Source: Dysgonomonas sp. 511 (GTDB lineage: Bacteria > Bacteroidota > Bacteroidia > Bacteroidales > Dysgonomonadaceae). From it: a DNA stretch of 64,000 nt. Where the stretch lies: assembly GCF_010501105.1 (NCBI RefSeq), contig NZ_QVMQ01000012.1:34604-98603 (forward strand). Reading direction: 5' to 3'. This document shows positions 1-9,105 of this stretch, piece after piece (the stretch's first letter is position 1; each line of letters opens with the position of its first letter). The notes below the pieces were generated by a model. That model was not told the origin of the DNA, searched no databases, and saw nothing but the letters and a program-made list of their open reading frames with translations. A program made the translations under genes and the position numbers.

Positions 1-2
1 AA

Positions 3-596
3 GCTAATGGGCTTTACGACAACTCTGTCATCATATTCACGAGCGATCATGGAGAGGGTGTGGCAGCCCACCAGTGGAATCAGAAATGGGCATTGTATGA
101 GGAGGTTGTTAATGTTCCCTTGTTCATCAAAGCTCCTAAAAGCAAAGGCAAGAAAGGCGTTCGTAACGACAAAGCTCTCAGCAACATCGGGTTGGATCTA
201 TTCCCTACTGTGTGCGACTATGCCGGAGTTAAACTCAATGACAGCTATACCGGAATGAGCCTGCGCCCGATAGCAGAAGGCAGTGCCGATACACTACACG
301 AACATGTTTTTATAGAGACTTACATGAGCAGCGCACGGGTACGTGGTTTTTCTATAATAGAGGGTAGGTATAAATATGTACTCTATCTCTACTACCAAAA
401 CCGCGAACAACTCTTCGATCTGGAGAACGATCCGGGTGAGATGCTAAATCTGGCAGTAGACAGTCGCCATGCTGAAAAGTTGCAGCAGATGCGTGAAAAG
501 TTGTGGCCGTGGGCTCAACGGCTGAAAGACCCGCGCATGATGAAAGGTGTGCGTCCCTTGGCTCTTCCGGCAGATAAAGGATTTTATCAGGATTGA
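3..596 (+). CDS. Sulfatase, C-terminal part (5' end outside the window)
   Basis: The reading frame is open from base 3, so the gene begins upstream of the window. The first residues include TSDHGEG, the C-terminal metal-binding Asp-His block of the alkaline phosphatase/sulfatase fold. It is followed by the NVPLFIKAP strand typical of sulfatases and a C-terminal subdomain with LFDLENDPGEMLNLA, the usual sulfatase ending. The catalytic Cys/Ser motif lies in the missing half, so neither substrate nor activation type can be read. A periplasmic or outer-membrane location would be expected for this phylum but is not visible here. Stop codon is TGA at 594-596. Confidence 0.9.
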   Translation, partial: ANGLYDNSVIIFTSDHGEGVAAHQWNQKWALYEEVVNVPLFIKAPKSKGKKGVRNDKALSNIGLDLFPTVCDYAGVKLNDSYTGMSLRPIAEGSADTLHEHVFIETYMSSARVRGFSIIEGRYKYVLYLYYQNREQLFDLENDPGEMLNLAVDSRHAEKLQQMREKLWPWAQRLKDPRMMKGVRPLALPADKGFYQD

Positions 597-760
597 GGTA
601 ATTTGCGTTATCCCTGGAGAGAGGATAGCTAAAATGTTTTACAAAGGAGCTTGGATTGCATTAATGTGAGTTTGATATAATTTTCGGAAGATAGTCAATT
701 AGTTATCGCCTATGTACTATTGCTCTTTTGATTCAAGGAAAAACGTTTATTTATCAGTTA

Positions 761-792
761 TTTGGTAGTTTCAGAAAAATGATGTATTTTTG
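761..792 (+). promoter_or_regulatory. Bacteroidetes-type promoter for tRNA-Leu
   Basis: TTTG at 761-764, 20 bases, then TATTTTTG at 785-792. This is a full match to the Bacteroidetes -33/-7 pattern (TTTG, 19-21 bases, TAnnTTTG). Transcription would begin near 799, giving a leader of about 115 bases that must be removed from the tRNA. The rest of the 597-916 interval shows no gene. Confidence 0.65.
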
Positions 793-916
793 AGCCCGAA
801 AAGTTAAACAGCCATCGGATAAATTGGCACTAGCTCTTTGAATAAAACTTGAAATGTATTTGTTTACAATGATATAGCGTCTACGGGTTAAAGACTCGTC
901 TTACGCTCTTCAGGTT

Positions 917-1000
917 GCTCGAATGGTGGAATGGTAGACACGAAGGACTTAAAATCCTTTGAACATTGCGTTCGTGGGGGTTCAAGTCCCCCTTCGAGTA
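917..1000 (+). tRNA. tRNA-Leu (anticodon TAA)
   Basis: An 84-base class II tRNA. The 7-bp acceptor stem pairs GCTCGAA (917-923) with TTCGAGT (993-999), with a G-T wobble at the first pair and discriminator A1000. The anticodon stem AAGGA/TCCTT closes loop CTTAAAA with anticodon TAA at 950-952, reading UUA. A long variable arm and a GGGGG-TTCAAGT-CCCCC T-arm follow. The 3' CCA is not encoded. Confidence 0.95.
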
Positions 1001-1005
1001 CTTTT

Positions 1006-1049
1006 AAAAGCTTTAATGATTGAATTGTCAGTTAGTTAGAGCTTTTTTT
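1006..1049 (+). terminator. Possible terminator after tRNA-Leu
   Basis: AAAAGCT (1006-1012) can pair with AGCTTTT (1040-1046), and seven T residues end the hairpin. The loop is long (27 bases) and the stem AT-rich, so this is only a moderate candidate. Confidence 0.4.
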
Positions 1050-1114
1050 GTGTGTGTTTTTGGAAACATTCCGGCGAGCCTCCCAAGCATGTCTACCGAA
1101 TCAGCCAAGCATAT

Positions 1115-1336
1115 AAAAAAAAGAAAGCCCGCGAAATCACCTTCGCAGACTCCCCAACCTTAACACAAACTTTACAAAACTACACAATAGAGTCGGTTGC
1201 AGCCTGAAATTTGGTCTAAATGAATTTAAATTCATTTCAGGAACCAACCCTGTGCTCATTTATTTCTATTCGCCGAAAGGCTTTTAAACAGCCAATATCG
1301 ACTTTCTTGTTTTTTCTTTCTTTCAGTCTCAACTGA
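1115..1336 (-). ncRNA. Candidate orphan structured RNA, about 220 nt
   Basis: A leftward promoter at 1343-1372 has no coding sequence in front of it. An intrinsic terminator lies about 200 bases downstream at 1115-1151: a 10-bp stem, six-base loop, then TTTCTTTTTTTTT in the RNA sense. Between them lies an extended hairpin in which GGTTG/CAACC (1245-1249 with 1195-1199) and CCTGAAAT/ATTTCAGG (1234-1241 with 1203-1210) pair, plus a 20-bp perfect palindrome at 1218-1237. No convincing ORF was found. Promoter, structure and terminator suggest a small RNA; whether it belongs to a known family cannot be settled here. Confidence 0.5.
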
Positions 1337-1342
1337 TATTTG

Positions 1343-1372
1343 CAAAGATACAAAATCAGTGATTATAAACAA
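1343..1372 (-). promoter_or_regulatory. Orphan leftward promoter downstream of uvrA
   Basis: On the minus strand TTG (1370-1372), 19 bases, then TATCTTTG (1343-1350). This is a full consensus match, and it points away from uvrA into a region without genes on that strand. Confidence 0.65.
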
Positions 1373-1411
1373 GAATAAAAAAGTACTTTTTTGTTTTTAT
1401 TATTAAAAAAG

Positions 1412-4249
1412 TTAAACAGACAATTCTTGTTTCAGATATTCGGCTGTAAAGCTGTCTTTTACCTTCACCACATTCTCCGGTTTGCCGGTAGCAACAACCA
1501 TTCCACCACCAACTCCTCCATCGGGCCCCATGTCGATAATGTAATCGGCACTCTTTATTATATCCTGATTATGTTCTATTACTATAATCGTATTGCCACG
1601 CTCTACAAGTTTGTTGAACACAGCCAGCAATACACGGATATCCTCGAAGTGAAGCCCGGTAGTCGGTTCGTCCAATATGTATATGGTATTGCCTGTATCG
1701 GTACGTGCCAGTTCGGCAGCAAGCTTAATACGCTGGCTTTCTCCTCCCGAAAGGGTAGTAGACGACTGCCCCAGTTTGATATAGCCTAAGCCTACTTCTT
1801 GCAACATCTTCACTTTTTGCAGGATAACAGGAACATTCTCGAAAAATTCGACAGCCATATTTATAGTCATATCCAGCACATCGGCTATCGACTTGCCTTT
1901 GAAGCGTACCTCTAAAGTCTCACGATTGTAACGCTTGCCGTGGCATTCTTCGCAAGGCACATATACATCGGGTAGGAAATTCATCGCAATGGTCTTGTAT
2001 CCGTTTCCGCTACAAACTTCGCAACGACCGCCTTTTACGTTGAACGAAAAACGCCCTGCCTTGTATCCCCTTATCTTCGATTCGGGTAGATTGACATACA
2101 GGTTGCGTATATCCGAAAATACTCCTGTATATGTAGCCGGATTGGAACGTGGGGTACGCCCGATAGGCGATTGGTCTACACTTATTACCTTATCCACATT
2201 GTCTATCCCTTCAAACGACCTATAAGGCAATGGGTCGGTCAGCGAACGGTACAGGTGTTGGCTTAGTATCGGCTGCAATGTACCGTTGATAAGGCTCGAC
2301 TTGCCACTACCCGATACCCCTGTAACACATATAAATGTATTGAGTGGGAAAGAAACCGACACATCTTTCAGGTTGTGCCCTGTAGCTCCTTTTATTGTTA
2401 TCTTCTTGCCATTGCCACGCCTGCGTTTCTTCGGCACTTCTATTTTGAGCCGTCCGTTCAGATAGTCGGCAGTCATGGTATTGGCTTTCATCATTTCCTG
2501 CGGAGTACCCGAGAAAACAACCTTTCCGCCGCGACGTCCGGCATAAGGCCCCAGATCGACCACATAATCGGCATCGAGCATTATCTCTTTGTCGTGTTCT
2601 ACTACAATGACCGAATTGCCTGTATCGCGCAGCTTCTTGAGTGAGTCTATCAAGCGGTCGTTGTCGCGCTGATGAAGGCCAATGCTAGGTTCATCAAGTA
2701 TGTAAAGCACATTTACCAGTTGCGAACCTATCTGGGTGGCAAGGCGTATGCGCTGGCTCTCCCCTCCCGAAAGGGTAACAGACGGACGGTTGAGCGACAG
2801 GTAGTTCAATCCCACATCGAGCAGAAAGGACAAGCGTGATACTATTTCTTTCTTTATTTCTACGGCTATTGCCTTTTGCCTGTCGGATATATGGTCGTCC
2901 ATATCCTGTATCCACTCGTAAAGGGTTTTAATATCCATTACTGCAAGGTCGGCAATATTCTTACCATTTATCTTGTAGTGCAGGGCTTCTTTGTTGAGAC
3001 GCTGGCCGTTGCAGTCGGGGCAAACATCTGTCTTTACAAACTGTTCTGCCCACTTCTGTGCCGTGGCCGACGAATCGCTATCCTGCTGCATCTCTATATA
3101 TTTGGCTACGCCTTCGAACGCAACCACGTAGTTGGAACTACCGAGCGACTCGTTTTTTATCTGCAAACGCTCGTCCGTACCAAACATTATTTCGTCCATT
3201 GCCTCCTGCGGTATATCCTTTATTGGCGTCTTGATAGATACGTCATATTTTTCGCAAATGGCTTCTATTTGCCAGAAGAACAACGAGTTTTTATATTTCC
3301 CCAATGGAACTATACCACCAGCATAGATGCTTTGATTGGGTTTCGGCACAATCTTATCTATATCTATCTGGTTGACTATCCCCAGTCCTTTACATTTGGG
3401 ACAAGCCCCATAGGGCGAGTTGAACGAAAAGGTATGCGGCGCAGGCTCGCTATACGACAAACCTGTAGACGGACACATCAACTGCCGGCTGAAATGGCGT
3501 ACTTCTTCATTGTCGGCATCCTGTATCATTATCAGCCCCTCGCCCATCTTCATCGCTGTGCGCAGGCTGGCTTTCAGGTTGTCGGCAAACTTGTTGGATA
3601 CTACCATTTTGTCGATAACAACTTCCACACTGTGCATCTTATACCTATCGAGGCGCATGCCTGGGATTATCTCGCGGATAGCACCATCGACACGCACTGT
3701 AAGGTAGCCCTTCTTATTTATTTGTTCGAACAGTTCCTTGTAGTGCCCCTTACGGTTGCGCACCACAGGAGCAAGCAAATAGATACGTTTGCCTACATAG
3801 CGTTCGAGTATCAATTCGAGTATTTGTTCCTCGGTGTATTTCACCATCTTCTCCCCGGTGAGATACGAATAAGCATCTCCGGCACGCGCATAGAGCAGGC
3901 GCAGGAAGTCGTAAATCTCGGTAGTAGTGCCTACTGTAGAACGGGGATTGCGGTTCGTAGTCTTTTGTTCGATGGATATTACCGGGCTTAAGCCTGTAAT
4001 CTTGTCAACATCGGGACGTTCCATACCGCCAAGAAAATTGCGGGCATACGCCGAAAATGTTTCGATATACCTGCGTTGTCCTTCGGCAAAAATGGTATCG
4101 AAAGCCAGTGACGATTTGCCGCTTCCGCTAAGTCCTGTAATGACTACGAGCGAGTCGCGGGGTATTTCTACATCAATATTTTTGAGATTGTGCACGCGTG
4201 CGCCATACACGTTGATCTTCTCTTTTTCTTCTGGTATATTTGTTTCCAT
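1412..4249 (-). CDS. uvrA: Excinuclease ABC subunit UvrA
   Basis: DNA-damage recognition ATPase of nucleotide excision repair; it loads UvrB at lesions. Two ABC modules are visible. The first has Walker [10 protein letters not shown] near residue 40 and signature [12 protein letters not shown]. The second has Walker [10 protein letters not shown], zinc module CEVCSGNG...CEECHG, signature [15 protein letters not shown] and Walker [14 protein letters not shown]. About 945 residues is normal. I prefer the ATG at 4249, which begins METNIPEEK with an AAGGAAGG tract upstream. An in-frame ATG at 4294 would add 15 residues and overlap the upstream gene by 22 bases. The first zinc module reads CPST...CPKC, lacking one cysteine of the E. 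coli pattern. It follows the transglycosylase gene closely and is probably co-transcribed. Confidence 0.97.
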   Translation of the reverse strand: METNIPEEKEKINVYGARVHNLKNIDVEIPRDSLVVITGLSGSGKSSLAFDTIFAEGQRRYIETFSAYARNFLGGMERPDVDKITGLSPVISIEQKTTNRNPRSTVGTTTEIYDFLRLLYARAGDAYSYLTGEKMVKYTEEQILELILERYVGKRIYLLAPVVRNRKGHYKELFEQINKKGYLTVRVDGAIREIIPGMRLDRYKMHSVEVVIDKMVVSNKFADNLKASLRTAMKMGEGLIMIQDADNEEVRHFSRQLMCPSTGLSYSEPAPHTFSFNSPYGACPKCKGLGIVNQIDIDKIVPKPNQSIYAGGIVPLGKYKNSLFFWQIEAICEKYDVSIKTPIKDIPQEAMDEIMFGTDERLQIKNESLGSSNYVVAFEGVAKYIEMQQDSDSSATAQKWAEQFVKTDVCPDCNGQRLNKEALHYKINGKNIADLAVMDIKTLYEWIQDMDDHISDRQKAIAVEIKKEIVSRLSFLLDVGLNYLSLNRPSVTLSGGESQRIRLATQIGSQLVNVLYILDEPSIGLHQRDNDRLIDSLKKLRDTGNSVIVVEHDKEIMLDADYVVDLGPYAGRRGGKVVFSGTPQEMMKANTMTADYLNGRLKIEVPKKRRRGNGKKITIKGATGHNLKDVSVSFPLNTFICVTGVSGSGKSSLINGTLQPILSQHLYRSLTDPLPYRSFEGIDNVDKVISVDQSPIGRTPRSNPATYTGVFSDIRNLYVNLPESKIRGYKAGRFSFNVKGGRCEVCSGNGYKTIAMNFLPDVYVPCEECHGKRYNRETLEVRFKGKSIADVLDMTINMAVEFFENVPVILQKVKMLQEVGLGYIKLGQSSTTLSGGESQRIKLAAELARTDTGNTIYILDEPTTGLHFEDIRVLLAVFNKLVERGNTIIVIEHNQDIIKSADYIIDMGPDGGVGGGMVVATGKPENVVKVKDSFTAEYLKQELSV

Positions 4250-4272
4250 CAAGTCTTGTAACCTTCCTTGTT

Positions 4273-5253
4273 TTATCTGTTGTTCGATACCCATTTCCTG
4301 TTGTGGACTTTCATCCGTTCGCCCTTTTTATAGTAAAGCGATTCCTGAGTAGGGATGAGTATCGTATATGTATTCTGGCTTTTGGCGGAAATTGTCAGTT
4401 TCCTGTCGCGAAGCCAGGGGTTAAAATCTTTCAGTTGTGCATAAGTTATACCTTTTTCTTTGGCAAAAGCTGCCAGGTCGGGTATTGTTTGCTTTACTAC
4501 AACACTTGTAAATTCAATTGGTTTATATAAATCTTTTTCTTTCAATACAAAGCCATATCTGTATGGGGCTTCGAATATCTGCTTGATAGCAAGCATACGG
4601 AAATAGTAACGGGTGGTTTCGTCTACCAGCCAAAGATCTAGCCCATCTTCCGCCTGTTGCTTTTCCAGTTCGCCGCTGATGCGTCCCTGCCCACCGTTGT
4701 ACGACAAGGCAACACTCGCCCAGCTACCATATTTGGCATAAGCCTGCTTGAAATATTTACATGCTGCTTTCGTTGCCTTTTCTATCGAATAGCGTTCGTC
4801 TACCTCCGACGACACTTCGAGCCCGTACGATGGCGCTGTCTTCGGCATAAACTGCCACATTCCGGCTGCACTGGCGGAAGATACAGCGCGGTGGTTTAGA
4901 TTGCTTTCTATTACTGCCAGATACTTAAAATCGTCGGGGATACCGTTTTCTTTCAAGATAGGCTCTATTATGGGAAAATAGCGGTTTGCTCTCTTAATCA
5001 ACAACAAAGTAGTAGAATGCAGGTATGTGAACCCGTTTATTTCGCGGTCGTAACGCTCGTGCATATCGTATCTTTCCAGTTTTATTTCTTCGCCGGCAAA
5101 CTCTACTTTGTCGGGTACTTCTATCGACTTGGTCAGCGACATGACGAAAGGAGGTTGTGTCTTGGCATTTTCGTTACTCTGGTTAGAAAGGAAAACCAAA
5201 GCCAGAAAACAAATGCAGGCTATGGCGACAAAATATATAGGGTTCTTCTTCAT
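4273..5253 (-). CDS. Lytic transglycosylase (SLT domain, MltD-like)
   Basis: Predicted cleaver of the MurNAc-GlcNAc bond of peptidoglycan, acting in the periplasm. Residues 5-23 form a hydrophobic N-terminal anchor or signal. The SLT fold spans roughly 85-235, with catalytic Glu116 in VIESNLN, followed by GMWQFMP and [10 protein letters not shown], the classical motifs 2 and 3. The C-terminal 60 residues resemble a degenerate LysM module. At 326 residues it is shorter than E. coli MltD. It precedes uvrA on the same strand, a pairing with no obvious functional link. Confidence 0.88.
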   Translation of the reverse strand: MKKNPIYFVAIACICFLALVFLSNQSNENAKTQPPFVMSLTKSIEVPDKVEFAGEEIKLERYDMHERYDREINGFTYLHSTTLLLIKRANRYFPIIEPILKENGIPDDFKYLAVIESNLNHRAVSSASAAGMWQFMPKTAPSYGLEVSSEVDERYSIEKATKAACKYFKQAYAKYGSWASVALSYNGGQGRISGELEKQQAEDGLDLWLVDETTRYYFRMLAIKQIFEAPYRYGFVLKEKDLYKPIEFTSVVVKQTIPDLAAFAKEKGITYAQLKDFNPWLRDRKLTISAKSQNTYTILIPTQESLYYKKGERMKVHNRKWVSNNR

Positions 5254-5287
5254 TTATATTATTGTATAATATTCAGGTTTTAAGAGT

Positions 5288-5472
5288 CTGTTTAAATTTT
5301 ATAGCAAATCTTTTTTATAGCTGTTTTTAGATGGATTTTATGTGTTTTACTTGCTGGTTTAGCGGGCTAAGCCGAGAGTAAAATGTGGAAAATACGCTAA
5401 AAAGAGCATAAAAAAGTTGCTAAGAACTATACTAAAGAACCTATAAGAAATATTTTCGCTAAAATTTAAATA
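5288..5472. repeat. Long imperfect hairpin repeat (family B)
   Basis: Lies between ispE and the transglycosylase gene. The outer arms pair: GTTTAAATTTTATAGCAAAT at the left with the reverse complement of CTATAAGAAATATTTTCGCT and following bases at 5441-5472. The centre holds TAGCGGGCTAAGCCGAG. The same arm type recurs at 53771-53805, and a similar centre occurs in the element at 28227-28428, which indicates a dispersed family rather than a unique structure. Confidence 0.6.
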
Positions 5473-5520
5473 TTTTATTTACACTTCTGCATACTAAATA
5501 TAGTTAACCAAAGGCAAAAA

Positions 5521-6339
5521 CTATTCAAAGACTCCTTTGCTAACGAAGCTGCCGCCGAAAGTTTCTGTATTTATATTATCAGTCTTGCAAATAGCATAAA
5601 CCGACGAGCCGGAACCCGACATGGATGCATATATCGCCCCTTGGCTATAAAGCTCCTCTTTTATCTCCCTTATCTGTGGATGGCGGGCAAAGATACTTTT
5701 TTCGAAATCGTTTACCATCAGGCTTTTCCATTCTTCTACCGGCTTGGCTATTACCTCTTTGAGCGATAGTTGCAGCTCTTTTGGCGTAATATCGGCAAAG
5801 GCCTCCCGCGTTGAGATATGGATGTCCGGTTTCACTAATACAAAATAGTACCCTCTGAGCGAAAGGCTAACATCTTCGAAAACGTCTCCGATACCCGATG
5901 CAAATACAGGACGATTGTATATAAAGAACGGGCAATCAGCTCCCAACCGGAAGGCTAAACCAGCCAATTCTGAATCGGATGCACCCAACGAAAAAGTGTT
6001 ATTTAACAGACGAAGCATAAATGCAGCATCAGCCGAGCCTCCTCCCAATCCTGCGCCAAATGGTATTTTTTTCAACAAGTGCACTTCGACCGAAGGGAAA
6101 TTGTAGTGCGTCCGCATCAGCTTCAGGGCTTTCACTGCCAGATTGTCGGCGGGAACGGAGCCTACCCGAAGACCTGCTTCTACGAATGAGTCTTCCTGCT
6201 GGTTTTCCTTTACTATTATTTCGAGGGCATCTTTGACGGGTATAGGGTAAAAGATTGTTTCGAGGTTGTGATAGCCGTCATTCCTTTTCGAAACGATGTT
6301 CAAACCCAGATTTATTTTTGCATTCGGAAAACAAATCAT
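5521..6339 (-). CDS. ispE: 4-diphosphocytidyl-2-C-methyl-D-erythritol kinase
   Basis: GHMP kinase of the MEP isoprenoid pathway, phosphorylating CDP-ME. It opens with MICFPNAKINLGLNIV, where the PNAKINLGL block is the IspE signature. The ATP-binding glycine/serine loop PFGAGLGGGSADAA follows, and MSGSGSSVYAI is the GHMP C-terminal motif. The ATG at 6339 gives 272 residues, normal for the family. A longer open frame exists upstream, but a consensus -7 element at 6359-6366 lies inside that extension and places the transcript start just before 6339. Confidence 0.95.
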   Translation of the reverse strand: MICFPNAKINLGLNIVSKRNDGYHNLETIFYPIPVKDALEIIVKENQQEDSFVEAGLRVGSVPADNLAVKALKLMRTHYNFPSVEVHLLKKIPFGAGLGGGSADAAFMLRLLNNTFSLGASDSELAGLAFRLGADCPFFIYNRPVFASGIGDVFEDVSLSLRGYYFVLVKPDIHISTREAFADITPKELQLSLKEVIAKPVEEWKSLMVNDFEKSIFARHPQIREIKEELYSQGAIYASMSGSGSSVYAICKTDNINTETFGGSFVSKGVFE

Positions 6340-6358
6340 ATTTTTTCTTATTTGTGCG

Positions 6359-6366
6359 CAAAGATA
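6359..6366 (-). promoter_or_regulatory. -7 element of the ispE promoter
   Basis: TATCTTTG on the minus strand, about 20 bases before the chosen ispE ATG. No good -33 TTG at the usual distance, so only the -7 half is supported. Confidence 0.5.
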
Positions 6367-6385
6367 ACTTTTTATGCGCATATAT

Positions 6386-6417
6386 AAAAAACGGGGAAGC
6401 GTCTTGAGCTTCCCTGT
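6386..6417 (-). terminator. Intrinsic terminator of ddh
   Basis: On the minus strand GGGAAGC, a seven-base loop, then GCTTCCC, flanked by further pairing and followed by a run of six T. It separates ddh from ispE. Confidence 0.7.
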
Positions 6418-6475
6418 TCCTATATTTCTGGTATCGCTTTGGTTTTGAACCACGGAGCAACCCGGATGCTTAAAT

Positions 6476-7372
6476 TTACACCAGTTTCTTTATCAATGCC
6501 TCCTTATCGCCATATATATAGTCGATAACAGGCACTTCGATCATAGTATATGCTCCCGGTTGCTGCTTCATGGTAGCGCGCGCCGAAGCCACAAGTACCT
6601 GTGCAGTAAGGGCTGGATTGTTGATCTTCATATTGAAATCGAACAACTGGTTCTGGGTTGCACCCGAAACACCTTTACGCACCATATTCACCCCGTGCCC
6701 CATATCTTTCAGGTTGTCTACATTGTCTACCTGCATTACGTGGGTTTCGTCGTGAACGAAATAATCGTCGGACTTTATGGCTGCCACTACCTCTTCGAAT
6801 TTATACCCGTCTTCTACCTCGATGTAAACCATGCGGCGGTGAATGCTTGTTCCTAGCGGAATAGTCATAGAAAGGGCTGCTTTTACTCCTTTTATAGCTT
6901 TTACGGCTACTGTATGCCCCATGCTCATGCCGGGTCCGAAATTGGTATATGTAACACCTTTAGGGGCCATAAACTCAAGCATAGAACGCACCATAGAGTC
7001 TGTACCCGGATCCCATCCGGCAGAAATGATAGAAACCGCCTTGCCTGCCTTAGCTGCGGCATCGAGGCTGCGGCGCAGGTCTACAATACCGCCATGTATA
7101 TCATAACTGTCTACTGTATTGATACCCAATGCAAGACATTCTTTTGCATATTCTTCTACACTGCGTGTTGGGGTGCAAAGCACGGCTACATCTATGCCAT
7201 CTAGTTCCTTTATGCTTTTAACGACTTTATATTGTTTCAATTCTTCGGGAACGTTATTGGGATCGCGGCGAACGATTCCTGCTACTTCAAAATCGGGCGA
7301 TGTAAGTATCGCATCCAGTACATATTGTCCGATATTACCATATCCGACGATTGCTGCTCTGATTTTTTTCAT
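6476..7372 (-). CDS. ddh: meso-Diaminopimelate D-dehydrogenase
   Basis: NADPH-dependent reductive amination of L-2-amino-6-oxopimelate to meso-DAP, the single-step branch of lysine and peptidoglycan precursor synthesis. An N-terminal Rossmann motif GYGNIGQ is followed by family blocks VDSYDIH, SAGWDPGTDS and NFGPGMSMGHT, which shape the substrate pocket. The C-terminal ending is PVIDYIYGDKEALIKKLV. 298 residues is close to the roughly 300 to 325 residues of characterised enzymes. It is monocistronic by appearance, with its own terminator downstream. The 100-base interval upstream contains no clear signal. Confidence 0.93.
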   Translation of the reverse strand: MKKIRAAIVGYGNIGQYVLDAILTSPDFEVAGIVRRDPNNVPEELKQYKVVKSIKELDGIDVAVLCTPTRSVEEYAKECLALGINTVDSYDIHGGIVDLRRSLDAAAKAGKAVSIISAGWDPGTDSMVRSMLEFMAPKGVTYTNFGPGMSMGHTVAVKAIKGVKAALSMTIPLGTSIHRRMVYIEVEDGYKFEEVVAAIKSDDYFVHDETHVMQVDNVDNLKDMGHGVNMVRKGVSGATQNQLFDFNMKINNPALTAQVLVASARATMKQQPGAYTMIEVPVIDYIYGDKEALIKKLV

Positions 7373-7473
7373 ATGATATTTTAATTATTTAGTTACCGGT
7401 TACTTCGCCCTTCAAGGCTGTTACCGGTTGCAAGTTATAAGAAATACCTCCAGTCCCCGAAGGGCAAGAGGCT

Positions 7474-8163
7474 TTATATCAGTGTTGCCTCCTTCATAAA
7501 GTTATACAACCACTCCAAGGCTACAAAATCATCCTTTATCATTTCGGCGAATTTTTCGGAATAAACTTCCTCGCCTATCGGCCTTACTTTCTCTACCCAA
7601 ATGCCCTTACGTTGTATCCACGGTTGGAAATACTGGGGCAAGTCGTTTGGTATAGGGCGTTTATATTCTTCACCGTTTACGGTATAGCCTCTGTCTAATA
7701 CGGTTTCCTGCGTAACGCGCTGAAACTCTTCGGCATCGTATGTTATTTCGTCTCTCAGGGCATCCATCACTTTCTTTTTGGGCTGGAATAGCCCCAGGCC
7801 TAATGTGTACCTGTCGGCCCCGATCTCCATAAAATAGCCCGGGTAATCTTTCCATTCCTCACGGCTGGCAGGTATCTGAAAGGTCAGCCACATAAATTCC
7901 TTATAAGGATTTTTATTCTTCGAGAAACGGATATCGCGGTATATGCGCGATATGCCACGGTGAGGACGCATTTCGAATGCGCCATCAATATTGTGCATTG
8001 CCGGCGAAAGGGCAGTGAACAAGGCTTTCAAAGGGTTCAACAGTTCCGATTCGTAAATATGCTTATTGGCATCGAACCACTCTTTATAGTTATTTTCTTT
8101 CAGGTCGCGGAAGAACTGGAAGGTTTGTGGGGTGAACCCTTTAAATATCAGTTTGCTCGGCAT
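7474..8163 (-). CDS. DUF2461 family protein
   Basis: 229-residue soluble protein matching the DUF2461/TIGR02453 pattern. It begins FKGFTPQTFQFFRDLKENN, contains HRGISRIYRDIRFSKNKNPY and YFMEIGADRYTLGLGLFQP, and ends with an EWLYNF helix. No signal peptide or membrane segment. The family is widespread and of unknown biochemical role; nothing in the neighbourhood (ddh downstream, divergent DUF4290 gene upstream) suggests one. Confidence 0.85.
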   Translation of the reverse strand: MPSKLIFKGFTPQTFQFFRDLKENNYKEWFDANKHIYESELLNPLKALFTALSPAMHNIDGAFEMRPHRGISRIYRDIRFSKNKNPYKEFMWLTFQIPASREEWKDYPGYFMEIGADRYTLGLGLFQPKKKVMDALRDEITYDAEEFQRVTQETVLDRGYTVNGEEYKRPIPNDLPQYFQPWIQRKGIWVEKVRPIGEEVYSEKFAEMIKDDFVALEWLYNFMKEATLI

Positions 8164-8345
8164 GGCATTTCTGTTTTTACCTTTTTCTGAAGTGAAAAAT
8201 ATACGGCAAAGCTATAAAAAATATCGGCTTTTTTCAAGCCTGGAAATTTTAAAGAAAGTGTAAAATAAAAAATAGTAGCTAATAAAGCTAAGTACAGCTA
8301 CATAAAAATTATCCTCTTATTTGAGAATTGTATATGCTCAGGATG

Positions 8346-8373
8346 TTGGTTTCCGACAAAAATATTATCTTTG
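8346..8373 (+). promoter_or_regulatory. Promoter for the DUF4290-rimM-M16 operon
   Basis: TATCTTTG at 8366-8373 is a perfect -7 element. A TTGG at 8346-8349 could be the -33 element, although the 17-base spacing is short. The leader of about 95 bases can fold CGGCCGAT against ATCGGCC. The rest of the 310-base divergent interval 8164-8473 shows no other structure. Confidence 0.5.
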
Positions 8374-8473
8374 TAGTCCTATTTCGGCCGATGGATTTTG
8401 ATATACAGACTACAAAGACAAATAATTGAAGAATCGGCCCGGTTGAAAAAGAATCATAACCCAATAATATAAA

Positions 8474-9082
8474 ATGGAATATAATACCCAACTCAAAAAA
8501 CTGGCTTTGCCTGAGTATGGACGGAATATACAGAATATGGTAGATCATTGCCTGACTATTCCCGAGCGTGACGAGCGCAAACGTTGTGCAAATACGATAA
8601 TCAACATCATGGGAAACATGTTTCCGCATCTGCGCGATGTAAATGATTTTAAACATATCCTTTGGGATCATCTGGCTATAATGGCCGATTTCAAGTTGGA
8701 TATTGATTATCCTTACGAGATAATTAAAAAGGAAGACCTTTTCTCCAAACCGGACAAACTGGACTATAGCCGCCCCGATATGAAGTACCGCCACTATGGC
8801 AAAACATTGGAGAAGATGGCGAAAATGGCAGGAGACATAGAAGACCCTGTAGAGAAAGAACAATTTGTATTGCTGGTAGCTACCCACATGAAAAAGTCTT
8901 ATATACAATGGAATAAAGATGTGGAGGATCAGAAGATATTTGTAGATTTATACGAACTGTCGGACAAGAAAATAGATGTGCGGGGTTCGGATCTGAAATT
9001 GCCGGAAATGAAAGAACTGGGGCAACGCAACAACAACAATAATAACAACAACGGCAAAAAGAACAACCAGAAGAAAAAATAG
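8474..9082 (+). CDS. DUF4290 family protein with Asn/Lys-rich tail
   Basis: 202-residue cytoplasmic protein of a family I associate with Bacteroidetes; function unknown. The helical body (residues 1-175) contains LPEYGRNIQNMVDHCLTI and a KLDIDYPYEIIKKEDLFSKP region. The last 25 residues are a run of asparagines followed by lysines, encoded by an AAC/AAT trinucleotide stretch at about 9029-9052 that could vary in length by slippage. It starts an apparent operon with rimM (23-base gap) and the M16 peptidase. Confidence 0.85.
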   Translation: MEYNTQLKKLALPEYGRNIQNMVDHCLTIPERDERKRCANTIINIMGNMFPHLRDVNDFKHILWDHLAIMADFKLDIDYPYEIIKKEDLFSKPDKLDYSRPDMKYRHYGKTLEKMAKMAGDIEDPVEKEQFVLLVATHMKKSYIQWNKDVEDQKIFVDLYELSDKKIDVRGSDLKLPEMKELGQRNNNNNNNNGKKNNQKKK

Positions 9083-9105
9083 TACTTATCCATTTGTTTT
9101 CTGAC

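Noticed and set aside
1377..1392. AAAAAAGTACTTTTTT palindrome as uvrA terminator
   Set aside because: Pure AT hairpin without loop; stability too low for confidence, so not listed as a terminator.
2876..3991. 371-codon open frame antisense to uvrA
   Set aside because: Lies wholly inside a clear uvrA; composition mirrors the opposite strand and no domain is visible. Same for long antisense frames at 12859-13626, 50633-51496 and 52533-53354.
6339..6453. Longer N-terminus for ispE
   Set aside because: Contains the -7 element and lies partly over the ddh terminator; the extension has no IspE similarity.
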